Assembly: GCF_024713945.1 (NCBI RefSeq)
Contig: NC_134681.1
Span: 3,449,501 to 3,513,500 of the forward strand
Source of the DNA: Dermatophagoides farinae
Lineage: Eukaryota > Arthropoda > Arachnida > Sarcoptiformes > Pyroglyphidae
Length of the DNA stretch: 64,000 nt
Direction: 5' to 3'
Within the stretch, counting starts at the first letter, position 1. Each line of letters starts with the position of its first letter. The notes below the pieces were generated by a model that saw only the letters and a program-made list of their open reading frames with translations, was not told the DNA's origin and searched no databases. Shown here piece by piece: positions 60,601 through 64,000 of this stretch. The position numbers and the translations under genes are program-made.

Positions 60601-62119
60601 CAATAAGAAGAAGAAAAAAATTCAATTCCATGTCATATGATGATGATGTTTGTTGATGGAATTTACATGTCGTTATTTTGTATTTTCATAATGATGATGA
60701 ATGTTGAATCAAAAAATAAAAAAAAAACAGAGACAAACAAACAGACAAACAGAGCAAAAAAAAACTAAAGATTTTTTCTCGTTGATTAGCAGTAAATATA
60801 CAACAATCATGATCATCATCATCATCATCATCATAATCTTGATGATTTTTTTAAATATAAATCCTGTTATTCATATTTTTTTTCCATTCGATAAATAATG
60901 ATGATGATGATGATGTTCTCTCTCAGTGTGTGTGACGTATTTGCAAAAAAGAATTTGCCTGTCAATTTGATCTTTTTTTCTCGTGAAAAAAAAAAATTTG
61001 AATTAGATGCTTATTTTACATATACAAATCAATACATTTCAATTTTCAAAATTTCAAATAAAAAAAAATAAAAAATAAACACAGACATCATCTTAATCCA
61101 TGTTGTTTGTTTGTTTGTTTCTGTTTCTGTCTGTTGAATACCGAAAAAAGATCTCGCTAATTTGTCATAAATAAATGTCAAATTCAACGAGATGAAAAAA
61201 AAATAAAAATTTTTTTCATCATAATTTTACTGGCAACAATAACGCCATCTATCGCAGTGGTTAGGAACAAACTTGCGAAAAAAAAATCAATACACACACA
61301 CACACACACATACCTCATCACAATATGAACAACGTGGTAATAATGAATCCATATAATGTCGTTCACAATATGGTCGATTATTACGTGAACAATAAATATT
61401 ATATGCTAATTGCTCATCACAATAATAACAACGAAAACAATTCGGATGGAATGTATTGGTCTGTTGTGATGATCCATCATCATCATCATCATCAGTGGCA
61501 CCATTGTCATCGATACGTTCACAATAAATGGCCAGATTATTCATATGGATTGTTTGACAACAATATGCACAAATCTATGTTATGATCAGTGTAAAAAAAA
61601 GAGAATTATTTCACACACACACACAACAACAACAACAAACTAGTGATACTAACCTGATTCATTGTAGTGATCGTTTTACATTGGCCAATATCCAGTGCAT
61701 ATTTATCACGATCTAACATTAATAATTCAAGTAGACGAATTTTTCTTTTATCATCAATGGTTGTCGATAGTAAATGTTGACAATTTTCAACAGTAGTATC
61801 ACAACGTGGAAATTGTCGTTGAAATAATTGTTTCCAATATGATACACCTTCACTAAAACAAATGTCGATTTTTTCATCGATTGGTACCAGTATTGGTCGT
61901 TGATTTTCAGGAAACATTGCGAAATATTCATCAATCTAGAAAAAACCAAACAGAAAAAACAAATTTCCAATTCAAACTCAGGCACACACACACACACACA
62001 CATACATCACATACCATTATTTCATTTGTAACACCTGCTGGAATCCAATCATAACGTTGCTGCTGCTGCTGCTGCTGCACTTGTTGTATCGTTTGATAAT
62101 CGAAAATTATCGATGACAT
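56495..62119 (-). CDS. Lmpt: Limpet: PET domain plus six LIM domains (long isoform)
   Basis: Muscle and cytoskeleton scaffold related to Drosophila limpet and vertebrate FHL proteins. Exons: 62015-62119, 61654-61935, 61314-61574, 57701-57943, 57452-57626, 57147-57316, 56877-57063, 56495-56787; total 1,716 nt (571 aa), phases consistent. The PET domain (about residues 24-125) reads DWIPAGVTNEIM then IDEYFAMFPENQRP, matching the family W(I/V)PPG...YF start. Six LIM double zinc fingers follow, starting ICAYC, CSYCDE, CEECQKPIG, CCKCEQIF, CIKCCE and CDICKLPI, each with the WH..C-F-C-xx-C centre (for example HWHEKCFVCSEC, PWHASCFRCVEC, KWHQACFKCKDC). Exon 1 has a seven-Gln run from CAG repeats. 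A 3.4-kb intron separates exon 3 from exon 4 and contains an alternative first exon. A TATATAA motif about 60 nt upstream of the ATG is the likely promoter. Confidence 0.94.
58636..59124 (-). CDS. Lmpt: Alternative first exon of limpet (FHL-like isoform)
   Basis: A 163-codon open exon inside the long limpet intron. It begins at ATG 59124 (MSENNKFDKMKNKFSIWKMK), is rich in Lys, Ser, Asn and Thr with a basic start, and ends NDHNST just before a GTATAA donor in phase 0, the phase of limpet exon 4 (57943). Joining gives a 518-aa protein with a basic tail, the second half of LIM2 and LIM3-LIM6, that is four and a half LIM domains as in FHL proteins. The exon has no recognisable domain. Supported by open frame, phase and position; transcription is inferred. 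Confidence 0.6.
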
Positions 62120-64000
62120 TATTTCAAAATTGTGGAAAAAACAGAAACAAAAACAAAAAAAAAATTTCGCTATCCACTTATATAAAGCATCATCAATTGT
62201 TGTTGTTGTTTTTTTTTAAAAAAAAAGATAACCAAATTCCTACGTGTGTGTGTGTGCGTGTGATCAGAGAACAGAAAAAAAATCGATTGATTTATTGATC
62301 AATTTTTATTGTTCCGTGCGTATATTTGAAACAACATCATGTAAATCGATAAAGAAAAAAAAATTAACAATGACTACGACCACGGTATGACAATATTATC
62401 GTATTACAGTAAGAAAAAAAAACCTAATGAAATGTGACAATTTTAAAAAACACTGACAATCACACATTAGAGTTGCTGTATTGCTTTTATTTTTCACTTG
62501 AAATAAAGCCAGATTAAATTAAGTAATACGAAGAATTCATTTCAAATGCTAATGATATGACAGTGGATGATGATCATGATGATTTTCTTCTTGGCAACCT
62601 AATTACACTACTAAATTGAAGTATTAATTCCGCATTTTAAGTTTAACACATCACACACACACACACAATGAAGAAATGGTTGTGAAAAAAAAACAAAAAA
62701 TCATTTTACAACACAGAGAAAAATAAAACTTTTTTTTTTAATTTTTTTTTTTTTTTTGGCACAGCATGATTCAAGCACATGAAAAAAACATACGACGATG
62801 ATGATGATTATTTTGTTACTGAATGATGATGATGATGATGATGATTTTGGGTATTTTTGAACATTTTAAAAATTTGAATCAAAACAAGAGATAGAGACAG
62901 AGAGAGAGAGAGAGGAATCAATGGAATGATTTCTTTTTTTTTGTTTGACGATGTTTGTCTTATTCACGAATCCAAGTGTGTGTGTGTGGTGGTGGTGATT
63001 TATGACCAAAAACAAAAAACAAAAATCATCAAAGAAAGCAACCAATGTGTTTATTATTATTGGAATTGCGTGAATTTTGGTTTTTTTTCTCTCTCTTTCT
63101 CTCTCTCTTGCTCGCTCGCAATTTCATTTGATACTTTGAATTGTAGAAAATATTCTATGATGGTAAATAATTTAGTTCACAACGATGACAACACAAACAC
63201 TGTGATTGGTGGCAAGAATTTGCCTAATTTTAATATTCTATACTTATTCTTCAAACAAACAAAAAAAGGAGAAAAAAAAACAAATTATTGTTTATCATGA
63301 ATAAACAATATAATAATAACGGTTGTATAAAAAACAGTGTGTGAAAACAATTTTTTTCAATCATAATAATAATAATGATGATGATGATGATGATGGTAAA
63401 CAATGGAAATTGTTCGTATTCAAATAAGCCATATGTGTATTGTGTTGAGAGTATAGGACCATATGTGTGAAATTTTTGATTGTTTTCCATTGCAATGCTG
63501 AAATTGTACATGGCCGTAATCACCATCATCATCATCATCATCATCATGATCTCAATATGGACGAAAAATCATTCGATGACCGGATATATAATGTCCATTT
63601 ATAATCAAAAGAAAAAATTGTTTGTATGATAATAGTTTATGTTTTTGCACAACTGATGAAACTGATGATTTTTTTTTCACAATTTCTAACTTCATTTTGA
63701 TATATGTATCGATATCAATCATCTCAATCAAAATGAATGATCTGTTTATGTTTTCAATGTTTTACATTCATTTTATCCCATATTGAATGTGTGTGTGTGT
63801 GTTGATGTTTATGTATGGAATTTAATGATCAAAATTAATTAATTATATGTCCCAATCATCATTTGCATAGTTTTAAACATCAAAATCATTAACCCAAAAA
63901 AAATAAATTTGAAAAAAAAATTACAAAACCACGTCTACCATCTATGAGACAAACAAAGAAAAAAAATGTAACGTTTTTAATTGTTACGACAACAGATGGC
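62120..64000. other. Upstream of limpet, no gene seen
   Basis: Contains the limpet promoter region (TATATAA near 62178-62186), a GT run (62244-62256), CA run (62651-62668), GAT/ATC runs (62826-62844, 63376-63394, 63520-63546), GA and CT runs and A/T homopolymers. No exon or RNA gene was recognised up to the window end. Confidence 0.55.

Overview
The window is eukaryotic nuclear DNA, very AT-rich, with multi-exon genes, canonical GT-AG introns (many only about 50-110 nt) and a very high load of microsatellites (ATC/GAT, CA/GT, GA/CT, CAA/TTG) and A/T homopolymers. The gene set (EFLamide neuropeptide, one-domain chitin-binding cuticle protein, PET-LIM limpet, Runt factor) is arthropod, and small introns, low GC and EFLamide/EFLGGPamide-type peptides fit a chelicerate. 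An astigmatid mite of the dust-mite or scab-mite type is my best inference; nothing in the window proves the species.

Layout, left to right. 1-8528: one Runt-domain exon of a RUNX gene on the minus strand (2280-2567) in repeat-rich presumed intron. 8566-13676: complete Rho-associated kinase (ROCK), 9 exons. 16154-20743: M1 aminopeptidase N, 6 exons, with a very long cytoplasmic tail. 24675-27549: mucolipin (TRPML) lysosomal cation channel, 4 exons. 28364-29323: single-exon endonuclease G. 31366-32675: secreted Cu/Zn superoxide dismutase, 3 exons, the only plus-strand gene seen. 33164-37174: a CPAP1-type chitin-binding cuticle protein, 5 exons. 37175-44887: a long gene-poor, repeat-rich stretch. 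44888-45593: ER DnaJ protein with a frame break. 46059-48008: CD36/SCARB-type scavenger receptor, 6 exons. 48700-49803: an unrecognised secreted protein, 2 exons. 50209-52286: EFLamide (TRH-type) neuropeptide precursor with two candidate alternative last exons. 56495-62119: limpet/FHL gene with PET domain and six LIM domains, plus an alternative first exon giving a four-and-a-half-LIM form.

Exon boundaries were set by hand from GT-AG sites, reading-frame phase and family homology. In every complete gene except the DnaJ gene the exon lengths sum to a whole number of codons. Ten of eleven genes read from the minus strand, but they are functionally unrelated and separately transcribed (own poly(A) signals, several with TATA boxes), so this is not an operon.

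The most interesting item is the EFLamide precursor: two phase-compatible terminal exons would give either MGSEFLamide (two copies) or GSEFLGGPamide from one gene. Also notable are the FHL-like alternative promoter inside limpet, histidine-rich tracts in the secreted SOD, a decayed Arg-tRNA-like element abutting a 75-nt GA repeat, and two perfect long hairpins.
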